NCBI GenBank assembly: GCA_947600335.1
Contig: CANQGB010000009.1
Coordinates: 1-39,230 of the forward strand
From: an uncultured Bacilli bacterium
GTDB taxonomy: Bacteria > Bacillota_I > Bacilli_A > RF39 > UBA660
Direction of reading: 5' to 3'
DNA length: 39,230 nt
The notes beneath the pieces were generated by a model. The model was not told the origin of the DNA. It searched no databases and saw only the letters and a list, made by a program, of their open reading frames with translations. Each line of letters opens with the position of its first letter. Positions within the stretch are counted from its first letter, which is position 1. Shown here in pieces: positions 1 to 8,490 of the stretch. The translations under genes and the position numbers were made by a program.

Positions 1-19
1 GAAGGAAATGATAATATAC

Positions 20-60
20 TAGTCAGTGTGTAAATACAAAATCTCTCTTGTAACTGACTA
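20..60 (+). promoter_or_regulatory. Hairpin-forming leader or operator before the polymerase gene
   Basis: TAGTCAGT (20-27) is complementary to ACTGACTA (53-60), and inside it TACAA (35-39) is complementary to TTGTA (48-52). This gives a 13-bp stem with a 7-nt bulge on the left side. A TATACT box (15-20) overlaps the left arm, so this may be an operator or a transcribed leader. The upstream context is cut off by the window edge. Confidence 0.4.
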
Positions 61-82
61 TATATATCATACAAGGATTGTT

Positions 83-2365
83 ATGGAAAAACTCAAAATT
101 CGCGATAAAATAATCATGGTCATTATCTGTTTATTACCTTTTATTGATTTAATTACTTCTATTTGTACTTGGCATAAAATTGATTTTAGTTTAGGTTTAA
201 TATTAAAAGGCATATTTTTTATCTATGCCTTAGGTTATTTACTAAAAAATTATTCTTCTAAAAAAATATTTCTGCCTTTAGTTTTATATGGCCTAATTTA
301 TCTTACTTATTTATTTCGTTATCAACAAAACAATTTACTAGCCGAGTTAATTAACATTATTAAAATATTTTACTTACCGGTTTTAATTTTATTCTTTTCT
401 ACTTATGAAAATAAAAATCTGACCAAAAAAACTTTATTCACTTTATTTATTACTTATGCACTTTTATATTTGATTCCTTTCTTTTTAGGCATCGGACATA
501 ATGCGAATGAAATTGCCGAAAATCGTGAATTATATTTATCTTATTTTTATATTGGAAATGAACTAGCCAATGTCTTTATCATGTTACTGCCTATCGCGGT
601 TACTTACTTATTAGAATGCCACAATTACATTTTAAAAATATTTATTGGTTTTATAATCGTTATGTTACTTATTTTAATGGGAACTAAAGCCTTTTATTTA
701 AGTTTTATCATTATTTTAAGTTATTTTATCATGAAGAGACATAAACAAATCGGGACCTTTATTAAAAAGAATTATTTAAAAACTTTAGTAACAGTTCTGG
801 TTTTCTTAATAGCCATTGTCGTTTATATACCACATTTAGATTTTACTAAAAGTTTAAAAAATACTTTAGACTACTACGAAGTTGATTCTCTAAAAGAAGT
901 CCTAACTTGGGAAAATGTCGACAATGTCTTATTAAACAGTCGCCTAACTTATCTAAAAAATATTAATACGGCTTATCATCAAGGCACATCTTTAGAAAAG
1001 TTAATGGGTTTAGGTAAAAGTAAAATTGCGAATATTAAAGAAATTGAAATGGATATTTTTGATATCTTTTATAGCATAGGTATCATTGGAACATTATTCT
1101 ATTTGACTTTCTTTATCTATGTTTTAAAAAAATCGCCAATAAAAAAAGAGTATCGTTTTTCCTTTATTCTATTGATTATCATTTCTTGCTTTACAGGTCA
1201 TGTTTTAATAAGTCCTTTTACTTCCACAATTTTAGCCTTACTGTTTATTGCTAGTAAAAATAAGCAAAACTTGACTAAAGATATTTTATTAGTAAGTAAT
1301 ATGTATCCTAGTCAAAAATATCCGCATTATGGCATCTTTGTTCAAAACACTTATGAACAATTAAAAAATGCCAATTATCGTATTGACTTAGTAACAATTC
1401 CTAAAACCGATAATGTCTTAATCAGATTAGGAAAATACATTAAATTTGGTTTAGTATCTTTTTTTAAAGTTATCTTCAATAATTACAATTATATATATGT
1501 CCATTTTATTTCGCATTCTACAATCGGAGTATTTTTACCTTATTTAACGAGTAAAAATACCCAATTAGTGTTAAATGTTCATGGTAATGATGTAATTCCC
1601 GATACGCAAGAAGATGAAAAAAATATCAAACGTAGTAAAATATTCTTAAAAAAGGCGGACAAAGTAGTCGTTCCATCGGCTTATTTTGCTACGGAATTGG
1701 TAAAAAGATATCAACTGGAAAAAAATAAAATAACTATCTATCCATCTAGTGGTATTGATTTTACTAAGTTTTATAAAATGCCAAAAACTAAAGCCTTAAA
1801 GCAAGCCAAACTAAATTCCAAATATAAATACTTTGGTTATGTATCGCGGATTGAAAAAAATAAAGGTTACGATGTTTTAATTGAAGCGATTAATGAATTA
1901 AAAAAGCAAAAAAAATTATCTAATATTAAATTTTTAATCGTGGGTAGTGGCAGAGAAGAAGACCAGCTTAACAACCTGATTACAAAATATAAGCTAAACA
2001 AATATATCATCCGCCAACCCTTAGTTAATCAAGAAGAATTGAACTATATCTATAACTCTTTAGAAGCTTTAATCTATCCAACTAGGCGTGCAAGTGAAAG
2101 CCTTGGCTTAACCGGTTTAGAAGCCATGGCTTGTGAAACATTAGTTATCGGTAGCAATAAATATGGTCCAAGTTCTTATCTAAATAACACCAATAGTTTA
2201 ACTTTTAATCCGGAAAGTAAAGATGAATTAGTCTTAAAAATATTAGAAGTTTTAAAAATGAAGAGTCAAGACAAAAAGGCTATCTTAGCCCAAGCTTATG
2301 CTAAAAGCCAAGAATATAGTCAAGAAAATACCCAAAAAATCTTATTAAAAATTTTTGAAAAATGA
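83..2365 (+). CDS. O-antigen ligase/polymerase-like membrane protein fused to a GT4 glycosyltransferase
   Basis: The 760-residue protein has two parts. Residues 1 to about 395 are a polytopic membrane domain with roughly ten hydrophobic segments and a large extracytoplasmic loop. Its NSRLTYL and MDIFDIFYSIGIIG stretches resemble O-antigen ligase/polymerase (WaaL/Wzy-like) proteins. Residues from about 398 to the end form a GT-B glycosyltransferase of family GT4, with an N-terminal LLVSNMYPSQKYPHYG start, a VHGND motif, the FGYVSRIEKNKG turn that opens the nucleotide-sugar domain, and an EX7E-type ESLGLTGLEAM motif. ATG 83 is chosen because AAGGA lies five bases upstream; a GTG at 26 in frame lacks such a site. 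It would transfer a sugar inside and polymerise or ligate glycan outside. Such domains are usually separate genes. The fusion is clear; the precise substrate is unknown. Confidence 0.8.
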   Translation: MEKLKIRDKIIMVIICLLPFIDLITSICTWHKIDFSLGLILKGIFFIYALGYLLKNYSSKKIFLPLVLYGLIYLTYLFRYQQNNLLAELINIIKIFYLPVLILFFSTYENKNLTKKTLFTLFITYALLYLIPFFLGIGHNANEIAENRELYLSYFYIGNELANVFIMLLPIAVTYLLECHNYILKIFIGFIIVMLLILMGTKAFYLSFIIILSYFIMKRHKQIGTFIKKNYLKTLVTVLVFLIAIVVYIPHLDFTKSLKNTLDYYEVDSLKEVLTWENVDNVLLNSRLTYLKNINTAYHQGTSLEKLMGLGKSKIANIKEIEMDIFDIFYSIGIIGTLFYLTFFIYVLKKSPIKKEYRFSFILLIIISCFTGHVLISPFTSTILALLFIASKNKQNLTKDILLVSNMYPSQKYPHYGIFVQNTYEQLKNANYRIDLVTIPKTDNVLIRLGKYIKFGLVSFFKVIFNNYNYIYVHFISHSTIGVFLPYLTSKNTQLVLNVHGNDVIPDTQEDEKNIKRSKIFLKKADKVVVPSAYFATELVKRYQLEKNKITIYPSSGIDFTKFYKMPKTKALKQAKLNSKYKYFGYVSRIEKNKGYDVLIEAINELKKQKKLSNIKFLIVGSGREEDQLNNLITKYKLNKYIIRQPLVNQEELNYIYNSLEALIYPTRRASESLGLTGLEAMACETLVIGSNKYGPSSYLNNTNSLTFNPESKDELVLKILEVLKMKSQDKKAILAQAYAKSQEYSQENTQKILLKIFEK

Positions 2366-2376
2366 AAGGCTTAATT

Positions 2377-3387
2377 ATGAAGAATACTAAAAAAGATAAA
2401 TATTATATAGAAATGAATTACTTAAAAGGTTTAGCTATTATCTGGGTCTTAATCGGTCATTCATTTACTGATTATCAAACTGGTTTTATTAATCCGGTTA
2501 ACAAATTTATCTTTTACTATATGTATTCTTTTCATATGCCTTTGTTTTTCTTAATTTCTGGTTTTTTATTTACTAAACAATTAACTGATAAGTGGCCTGA
2601 GAAAGTAGGGACTATTCGCAAGAAATTTATTCATCTATTTATCCCATACTTGGTTTATTCCTTTTTAACTTTAATTCTAAAAGTGGCCTTTTCTCAATAT
2701 GCTTTTCATGAATTTACGATTTCCGAATTTTATAAAATTTTTCTCAGTTCTAATCCTAATGGAGGACTTTGGTTCTTATATGTTTTATTCTTTATTACTG
2801 TTATCGCAAGTCTTCTTTTAAATCAAAAGCATTTTAGAACTTACATTCTCTTTATCATCAGCTTATTAACTTTTAGTTTATCAAATTATTTACCCAGCGA
2901 TGTCTATTTTATTGCTCGGATTTTTCAAAATTTACCATACTTTATTTTAGGTATAATTCTTAATTACCATTATGTTAAAGTTCAAAAAACGCTCCAAAAA
3001 AACTATTTTATCGGTATATTAACTTTTGGTATTTCCTGTCTCTTATTAAACCAAATGGATTTTGCCAAGATTAATTATTTTATGTTTCTTCTAGCGATAT
3101 GCGGTAGTATTACTTCTTATGTATTAATTAGCTTCTTACCACCTAAATCTAAAATAGCCCAAATATTAAATACTATTTCTCACTATGCTATGGCTATTTA
3201 TCTATTAAGTTACTTTGTTTCCGTACCATTTAAACTAATTGCTTCTTATCTTAGTTTTCCATACTATTTAACTTTCTTTCTTAATATTGGTTTAAGTTGT
3301 TTACTTCCGATGTTAATTGCCAAATATATTATTCGCGATAATAAACTTTTAAATATTTTATTATTAGGTAATCAACATATTAAATAA
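2377..3387 (+). CDS. Acyltransferase-3 family membrane protein (probable polysaccharide O-acyltransferase)
   Basis: The product is a 336-residue polytopic membrane protein of the acyltransferase-3 family, whose members transfer acetyl or other acyl groups to sugars at the membrane. The N-terminal LKGLAIIWVLIGHSF holds the family's conserved His (H28), and FHMPLFFLISGFLF is the second conserved segment; about ten hydrophobic helices follow. ATG 2377 has AAAGG seven bases upstream. A further ATG at 2362 overlaps the preceding TGA stop (ATGA) but has no ribosome site. It is translationally coupled to the polymerase-GT4 gene, so it probably decorates the same glycan. The acyl donor and acceptor cannot be read from sequence. 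Confidence 0.85.
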   Translation: MKNTKKDKYYIEMNYLKGLAIIWVLIGHSFTDYQTGFINPVNKFIFYYMYSFHMPLFFLISGFLFTKQLTDKWPEKVGTIRKKFIHLFIPYLVYSFLTLILKVAFSQYAFHEFTISEFYKIFLSSNPNGGLWFLYVLFFITVIASLLLNQKHFRTYILFIISLLTFSLSNYLPSDVYFIARIFQNLPYFILGIILNYHYVKVQKTLQKNYFIGILTFGISCLLLNQMDFAKINYFMFLLAICGSITSYVLISFLPPKSKIAQILNTISHYAMAIYLLSYFVSVPFKLIASYLSFPYYLTFFLNIGLSCLLPMLIAKYIIRDNKLLNILLLGNQHIK

Positions 3388-3388
3388 A

Positions 3389-3416
3389 TTACTTTTTTCG
3401 GTATCTATGTTATAAT
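3389..3416 (+). promoter_or_regulatory. Extended -10 promoter for the GT-C-like gene
   Basis: TGtTATAAT at 3408-3416 is a perfect extended -10 element. A weak -35 (TTACTT, 3389-3394) lies 16 bases upstream. Transcription would start near 3423, leaving a leader of about 20 bases. Confidence 0.65.
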
Positions 3417-3443
3417 TTTAGCAATGAAAGGTTTGAAATTTTT

Positions 3444-5237
3444 ATGTTTGTAATTTTAGTTTTAATATTCTTAACATTTGGTTTGATCTTTATGTTAAAA
3501 AAATCTTTTGGTAAATTATTACCACTTTCTTTGATGATTATTCCTTTAATTCTTTATATTAGTCAATTTATTTTTCATACCTTTAAAATCGGAATATATC
3601 TTATTTTAATATTATCTTTGTTAGGTTTAATTGGTACAATTTATAAATTGATCAAAAAAGATGTTAATTTTCGCCAAAACATTTTCTCCGCAGGATTTTG
3701 GACTTTTTTAATAATATGTTTCTTAATCTATCTAACCGATTTTGGTCAACAATTTTCCTTGTGGGATGAACTAGCTCACTGGGGAATGATGGTTAAAGAA
3801 ATGTTAAGACTAGACAATTTTTATGCTGTTGTTGAATCTCAAATGGTTTGGCATAAAGACTATCCACCATTTATCAGTTTATTTCAATATTTTTGGTGCC
3901 GCATATTAGGTTATAGTGAGCAAACTATGAATATTTCTTTACATGTTTATATGTTTTCCCTAATAGTTCCTTACTTAGTCGATAAATTCAAACGAAAAAT
4001 TAATGTAATTATTTTACCATTATTAAGTTTACTAGTAATTTTAATGATAGACCCATATCAAACTTTTAAATCTATTCAAACAGATATTCTAATCGCGGTC
4101 ATGACTACTTATTCTTTAGTTTTAGTTTTCTTTGAAAAAGAATCACTCTTAAAAAAAGTTTTACTTACTTTAAGTTTAATCGCGCTTTTATTAACCAAAC
4201 AAATTGGCCTACCTTTATTTTTAATGGTAATTGTCAGTTATATATTCAATCTTATTATCAAAGATAAGCAAATTCTTAAAAATAAAAAGTTTTATTTAAG
4301 CATAATTATAATGGCTTTAATTCCATTAGGTCTTTATAAAATATGGGGACTTTATACAACTAAATTAAATACTGGAGCCCAATTCTTTTTAGGCAATATT
4401 AATGTAGGTGAGTATTTAAATTTATTATTCAAGCATCAAGGTGAAAGTTATAAACTAGCCGCTTTAGATTTATTCAAACAATATTTATTTACTGAATCAG
4501 TAATTGTTAAACCTTTTAAAATTGGTTACATTTATGCTTATTTCTTAGCTATTATTTTATTAGTTTTATTATATCTATGTCATAAAAAAGATTTCCCTTT
4601 AAAAAAATTATTTTTATTAATCTTTATTTTCACTTGTGGGACATTTGGTTATGCTTTAGTTATCTCGATATTATATATGTTTTGTTTTTCGGTCGAAGAA
4701 ACCTTAAGTCTTGCTTGCTTTGGTCGATACATGGGTAGTTTAGTATTACTCGAATACTTATTTATTTTATACTTATACTGTTTTTTAAAATCGAAAGATA
4801 AAAATTATAATTGGCAAAGTTTATTACTGGGAATTTTACTCTTAATCGGAGTCAATACTAATTTAAAATGTTTATTACCCCAAAAATACTTTGGAGACAA
4901 TTTTATCGAATTTAAAGAAATAGCTCAAACCATAAAAGACCATACAGAAACAAATTCTAAAGTTTACATTGTGATGCAAGATTATAGTTATAATTACTTA
5001 TTGCCATACTTTTTAGACTCGCGAATTATGGAACATGAATATTGTTATCTTTATGATAATGTTAATGAATATGATAAAGAAAAAGTTCTCGATGTAATTT
5101 TAAAACAAGATTATGTGTATCTAAATGATATCAATGCTGATTTTATTAAAGAATATCAGAAGATTTTTACTAGTGAAATTACCGAAAATACTTTATATAA
5201 AGTCAATAAAGACCAAGCAAAATTAGAAAAAATTTAA
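3444..5237 (+). CDS. Polytopic GT-C-like membrane glycosyltransferase
   Basis: This 597-residue protein has about 12 hydrophobic segments and a soluble C-terminal tail of about 110 residues. The first large loop, near residues 103-115, carries SLWDELAHWG, and about 25 residues later comes KDYPPFISLFQYFW. This pattern (an acidic pair in the first outer loop, then a PP motif before the next helix) is typical of ArnT/PMT-like GT-C enzymes, which take sugars from polyprenyl phosphates on the outer face. I infer that role; no specific family was recognised. It has its own promoter and sits behind the polymerase-GT4 and acyltransferase genes, so it most likely modifies the same surface glycan. AAAGG (3427-3431) is 12 bases before ATG 3444, a rather long spacing. 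Confidence 0.6.
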   Translation: MFVILVLIFLTFGLIFMLKKSFGKLLPLSLMIIPLILYISQFIFHTFKIGIYLILILSLLGLIGTIYKLIKKDVNFRQNIFSAGFWTFLIICFLIYLTDFGQQFSLWDELAHWGMMVKEMLRLDNFYAVVESQMVWHKDYPPFISLFQYFWCRILGYSEQTMNISLHVYMFSLIVPYLVDKFKRKINVIILPLLSLLVILMIDPYQTFKSIQTDILIAVMTTYSLVLVFFEKESLLKKVLLTLSLIALLLTKQIGLPLFLMVIVSYIFNLIIKDKQILKNKKFYLSIIIMALIPLGLYKIWGLYTTKLNTGAQFFLGNINVGEYLNLLFKHQGESYKLAALDLFKQYLFTESVIVKPFKIGYIYAYFLAIILLVLLYLCHKKDFPLKKLFLLIFIFTCGTFGYALVISILYMFCFSVEETLSLACFGRYMGSLVLLEYLFILYLYCFLKSKDKNYNWQSLLLGILLLIGVNTNLKCLLPQKYFGDNFIEFKEIAQTIKDHTETNSKVYIVMQDYSYNYLLPYFLDSRIMEHEYCYLYDNVNEYDKEKVLDVILKQDYVYLNDINADFIKEYQKIFTSEITENTLYKVNKDQAKLEKI

Positions 5238-5305
5238 AAAATACTATATTATGCCTTAATTTTTAATTAAATTTCGTAATTTTTAGTAGCAATTTTTAAA
5301 ATTAG

Positions 5306-5314
5306 TGGTATAAT
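5306..5314 (+). promoter_or_regulatory. Extended -10 promoter of tRNA-Pro
   Basis: TGgTATAAT is a perfect extended -10 box ending 12 bases before the mature tRNA 5' end. No convincing -35 is seen at the expected position. Confidence 0.7.
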
Positions 5315-5326
5315 GTAGTAGTAACT

Positions 5327-5403
5327 CGGGAAGTGGCTCAACTTGGTAGAGCACTTGGTTTGGGACCAAGGGGTTGCAGGTTCAAATCCTGTCTTCCCGA
5401 CCA
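5327..5403 (+). tRNA. tRNA-Pro(UGG)
   Basis: A complete cloverleaf can be folded. The acceptor stem CGGGAAG pairs with CTTCCCG (5393-5399). The anticodon stem CTTGG/CCAAG encloses loop TTTGGGA with anticodon TGG at 5361-5363. The T-arm contains GGTTCAAATCC. The discriminator base is A and the 3' CCA (5401-5403) is encoded in the DNA. UGG reads proline codons CCA and related codons. Confidence 0.97.
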
Positions 5404-5442
5404 TTTTAAATTTTAGTTGAATTCTCAACATTAAATAATTAC

Positions 5443-5483
5443 AAGAACATTGGCTTTTACTTGAAAAACGATGTTCTTTTTTT
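5443..5483 (+). terminator. Rho-independent terminator after tRNA-Pro
   Basis: AAGAACAT (5443-5450) pairs with ATGTTCTT (5471-5478) and is followed by a T run to 5483. The loop is long (20 nt) and the stem GC-poor, but the position directly after the tRNA fits. Confidence 0.65.
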
Positions 5484-5522
5484 ATCGAAAAGTAAAACTA
5501 ACTAAGAAGAAGATGATAGAAT

Positions 5523-7037
5523 ATGCGGCAATTGCAATTAGATATCAATTCCGGACAAATAGTGGAAGAAATACCTAAATACTGGATTACTTCCGATGAT
5601 ATTCCCTTTGATGTAAAACAATTTATCTTAGACCAAACTAATAAGTATGTTTTACAAGATGAAATAACAAAAATATTTTATTGTCCTCTTTGTCTTCATG
5701 AGTTAGAAGCTCACGGCTTTTGTCCCGATTGTCAAAAAACTTATGCTATTCAAGATAATAATTATATTCAAGAAATTGATATAAATAAAATAAGAGAGTT
5801 CACTTTAGAAAATTGTTACTCAGTTTTTGATGTTGTCAATGGAGAAGTAATATTTTACAATATCTTGGCATATATTTCTTATAACCATCCATCCGCTAGT
5901 CAACCATTTCGCGTTATTCAATATATAATAAATAATGCTTATCACGTTTTACCCGATAAAATGATTAATTTAAAATCTAATAAAATTTATTCGTACGCCG
6001 CCATTTATCAAAAAATACTCACAGAAGAGGAAACTATCAATTTTGATATCGATTATTATTTAGAAAGTTACTATCAAAGTCAGTTATATACTGCGAACTT
6101 AGATATTTTGAAAAATACCATTTACCGTTATACCTACATTTGGGAAGCTAAAGAATATTTAGCTGAAAAATATCTTTTAACCTCTAATTTAACTTATATA
6201 CCGATTTACTGTCCTGGTTTTGAATATTTAAGCAAAATGCACTTTTATTCCTTAGCCTTTGATAATCCCCATTTAATAAAAAAAGATAACACCACCAAAT
6301 TGTTGTTAAATCCTAAAGGAAAATATTTAGATTTCATGCTCAAAAATAATTTTGATTATTGGCATTTTAAAACTTTAAAACTTTGTAAAATAAAAGATAT
6401 GGCTTTAATAAATTTCTTGGCCAATAACTTAGAAATATATGAAGATATTTTAAAAATTAAAAAAATCGATATTTTAAAATTATCTACCTATTTAAAAGAT
6501 AATAAATATGATGTAACTGAATATTATGATTATATTTGCAATGCCATTGAATTAGGCTATGATTTAAAAAATAAACAAGTTTTATATCCCCAAAATTTAA
6601 TGCAAGTTCATGATGAAATAGTGGAGAAGAAATATGTCATTTTAGATAAAAATTGTAATCAAAAAATTCAAAAATTAGCCCATGAATTAGAAACTAATAT
6701 CTATGAAGATGTTGACTATATTATTTATCCGGCTGGTTCTGTTGAAGATTTAATTAAAGAAGGTCGTAACCAAAATAATTGTCTTCGTTTATATATAGAG
6801 AAATATAGTCAAAACGCCTGTCAAATTTATTTCATGCGCCAGAAAAAAAACTTGGATAAATCTTTCATTACCATTGAAGTAAAAAATAAAAAAATTATCC
6901 AAGCTAAATTAAAAAACAACGAAAATCCTGATGAGAAAATTATGTCCATCTTAAAAAAATGGGAAAAGAGTTTAAACAAATATCCCGAAAATTTTAACAT
7001 TAACGATATTTTTAACCATATAGAAGAAATTAACTAA
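5523..7037 (+). CDS. Zinc-ribbon PcfJ-like protein
   Basis: The 504-residue soluble protein has an N-terminal zinc ribbon made of two CxxC knuckles, C54-C57 and C67-C70 (YCPLC and FCPDC). The C-terminal part, about residues 400-480, matches the PcfJ family: AGSVEDLIKEGRNQNNCL, then a run of basic residues and FITIEVKNKKIIQAK. PcfJ-like proteins were named from the conjugative plasmid pCF10 and occur on plasmids, phages and genomic islands of Bacillota; their biochemical role is not established. The gene stands alone on the plus strand between a tRNA and a convergent unknown gene, with no relaxase or conjugation genes beside it. It is low in GC like its neighbours, so composition does not mark it as foreign. 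The family call is firm; a function cannot be given. Confidence 0.75.
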   Translation: MRQLQLDINSGQIVEEIPKYWITSDDIPFDVKQFILDQTNKYVLQDEITKIFYCPLCLHELEAHGFCPDCQKTYAIQDNNYIQEIDINKIREFTLENCYSVFDVVNGEVIFYNILAYISYNHPSASQPFRVIQYIINNAYHVLPDKMINLKSNKIYSYAAIYQKILTEEETINFDIDYYLESYYQSQLYTANLDILKNTIYRYTYIWEAKEYLAEKYLLTSNLTYIPIYCPGFEYLSKMHFYSLAFDNPHLIKKDNTTKLLLNPKGKYLDFMLKNNFDYWHFKTLKLCKIKDMALINFLANNLEIYEDILKIKKIDILKLSTYLKDNKYDVTEYYDYICNAIELGYDLKNKQVLYPQNLMQVHDEIVEKKYVILDKNCNQKIQKLAHELETNIYEDVDYIIYPAGSVEDLIKEGRNQNNCLRLYIEKYSQNACQIYFMRQKKNLDKSFITIEVKNKKIIQAKLKNNENPDEKIMSILKKWEKSLNKYPENFNINDIFNHIEEIN

Positions 7038-7060
7038 AATTATTTTTTATTAGTTTTCTT
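7032..7060. terminator. Possible weak terminator between convergent genes
   Basis: AACTAA (7032-7037, overlapping the stop of the PcfJ-like gene) pairs with TTAGTT (7050-7055), followed by TTCTTT. The stem is short and AT-rich. It lies exactly where the plus-strand gene and the minus-strand gene converge with two bases between them. Confidence 0.3.
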
Positions 7061-7522
7061 TAAAACATGTTTGTTACTTAAATCGTTAACATATTCTTGA
7101 ATTATGTCTAAATATTTATCAATTGTTTCCAAAAAGTAATCTATCTCGACAGTTCTTCCGGGATTGATATTTGTTTTGATATAAGTATTTAAATTTTTAT
7201 CCATTTCAATTATCATTTCAAAAATATTTAACATCATATTTAAATCACTACTATCTGTTGCCTCTGGTAAAATCTCCATAATAGTTTGTAAATAGTAAAT
7301 CTCTAAATTAACGATAGTTATAGTATTTTTATTAACTGATTGATATATTTTGTTATTCAGCAATTTATAGTAGAACTTAGTCAAATAGTTAATTTGTAAT
7401 TCTGTTTTCTTACTTTTTAAATAATGAGCGAGCATTTTATTAAATTCATATTTAAATACTTCTATTTTACATAAATCATTTCCGTATATTAATTCATAAG
7501 CGGTACTAAAAAATTCTTCCAT
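7040..7522 (-). CDS. Hypothetical all-helical protein
   Basis: I do not recognise this 160-residue protein. It lacks a signal peptide, membrane segments and Cys motifs. It is rich in Lys, Ile, Leu, Asn and Tyr with evenly spaced hydrophobic residues, so it is probably all alpha-helical, and it ends in a basic tail (HVLKKTNKK). I chose the ATG at 7522 because AAGGTGAT, a strong match to the anti-Shine-Dalgarno, ends close upstream; the longest frame starts at 7552 behind a weaker GGGGT site and would add ten residues. It converges on the PcfJ-like gene with two bases between stop codons and is divergent from the M23 endopeptidase gene. Both neighbours are accessory-type genes, which suggests this one may be accessory too. 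Confidence 0.65.
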   Translation of the reverse strand: MEEFFSTAYELIYGNDLCKIEVFKYEFNKMLAHYLKSKKTELQINYLTKFYYKLLNNKIYQSVNKNTITIVNLEIYYLQTIMEILPEATDSSDLNMMLNIFEMIIEMDKNLNTYIKTNINPGRTVEIDYFLETIDKYLDIIQEYVNDLSNKHVLKKTNKK

Positions 7523-7632
7523 CTTCATCACCTTTTTATCTATTTTAATCATCTTACCCCAAAATGCAATAAAAAGTAGTTATTCGTAAATAAAAAAAAT
7601 ATCGTTTTACATATCTTATAGTAGGAGGTAAA

Positions 7633-8427
7633 ATGAGTAGAGTTTTAAAAGTCGGGGAACATCAAATAACGCAAGGTTATAAAAGTAGCCATAAAGCCGT
7701 CGATTTAGTGAAATATAAAAATCAAGCGGGAATGATTGTAGCCCACAGCGATGGTGAAGTCATCATGGTTCAAACAGGTAAGAAAAAAGCCATTGGTTCT
7801 ACCGGAAATGCTTCTTATGGCAATTTTGTTAAAATTAAACACAATAATGGTTACTATACTTTGTATGCGCACTTAGAAAATGTGTTAGTTAAGAAAGGGC
7901 AATTTGTTAAAAAAGGGGATAGTCTAGGTTTAATGGGGGAAAGTGGCAATGCTTATGGTGTTCATCTTCATTTTGAATTACGAGATACATCCGACAATCG
8001 AATCGACCCAACCGCTTATTTAGATAATGATTTACCCGGTAGTGAAAATAGCCAGATAACTTACCAAGTTTATGATAAAACAAAAGCCAAATGGTTAAGT
8101 AATGTAAAAGTTAACGTAACCAAAGGCATCATGGCCTACGCTGGCAATTTTGGGAATCCGATTAGTGGCTTAGCTATTGATGAATTAATTTATCGCGTGC
8201 ATGATAAAATAAAAAATAAATGGTTACCGATAGTTCAAGGACGCGCTGGTTATGCCGGTAATTTAGGTAATAGTATTGATGGTCTTCAAATCGAAAATGC
8301 CAAATATCGGGTACATTTGGTAAACGGAAAATGGTTACCTTGGGTTACTAAATGGGATGATACTAACTCTGGTTATGCTGGTATCTTCGGTCAAGAAATC
8401 GATGCCGTTCAAATCAAGACAATTTAA
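7633..8427 (+). CDS. M23 peptidoglycan endopeptidase with three C-terminal ChW-like repeats (endolysin-like)
   Basis: Residues 1 to about 135 form an M23/LytM zinc endopeptidase domain that cleaves peptidoglycan cross-links. The zinc ligands are visible: H20 and D24 in HKAVD, and the HLH motif (H111-L112-H113), with the catalytic-side YAHL His near residue 76. Three repeats follow at about residues 144, 187 and 225, each of the form YxVH/Y...KWL..V...YAGxxGxxIxGLxI. They resemble the clostridial hydrophobic-W type of wall-binding repeat. The N-terminus (MSRVLKVGEH) has no signal peptide or membrane anchor, as in phage endolysins that rely on a holin, yet no holin or phage gene is nearby. AGGAGG (7623-7628) lies four bases before the ATG. 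A terminator overlaps the last codons, so the gene is a single unit. Confidence 0.85.
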   Translation: MSRVLKVGEHQITQGYKSSHKAVDLVKYKNQAGMIVAHSDGEVIMVQTGKKKAIGSTGNASYGNFVKIKHNNGYYTLYAHLENVLVKKGQFVKKGDSLGLMGESGNAYGVHLHFELRDTSDNRIDPTAYLDNDLPGSENSQITYQVYDKTKAKWLSNVKVNVTKGIMAYAGNFGNPISGLAIDELIYRVHDKIKNKWLPIVQGRAGYAGNLGNSIDGLQIENAKYRVHLVNGKWLPWVTKWDDTNSGYAGIFGQEIDAVQIKTI

Positions 8428-8440
8428 GTTGTCTTTTTTT
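8416..8440 (+). terminator. Terminator overlapping the end of the M23 gene
   Basis: AAGACAA (8416-8422) pairs with TTGTCTT (8429-8435), followed by a run of T to 8440. The left arm lies inside the last sense codons and the TAA stop (8425-8427) is in the loop. Confidence 0.8.
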
Positions 8441-8467
8441 GATATTTTGCCTTTTTTATAGTATACT
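8439..8467 (+). promoter_or_regulatory. Promoter of the phosphoketolase gene
   Basis: TTGATA (8439-8444) and TATACT (8462-8467) are separated by exactly 17 bases, a good sigma-A promoter. It starts within the T run of the preceding terminator. The leader is about 17 bases long and ends in an AGGG ribosome site eight bases before ATG 8491. Confidence 0.75.
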
Positions 8468-8490
8468 AATTTTATGATAGGGTTGATAAT

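Noticed and set aside
3424-3453. Nine-codon frame starting at ATG 3424, ahead of the GT-C-like gene
   Set aside because: It begins at the predicted transcription start and has no ribosome site; codons show no attenuator pattern.
5404-8490. Second copy of the tRNA-Pro 3' end as an integration-site repeat
   Set aside because: No repeat of the T-arm/acceptor sequence was found downstream, so an intact integrated element cannot be claimed.
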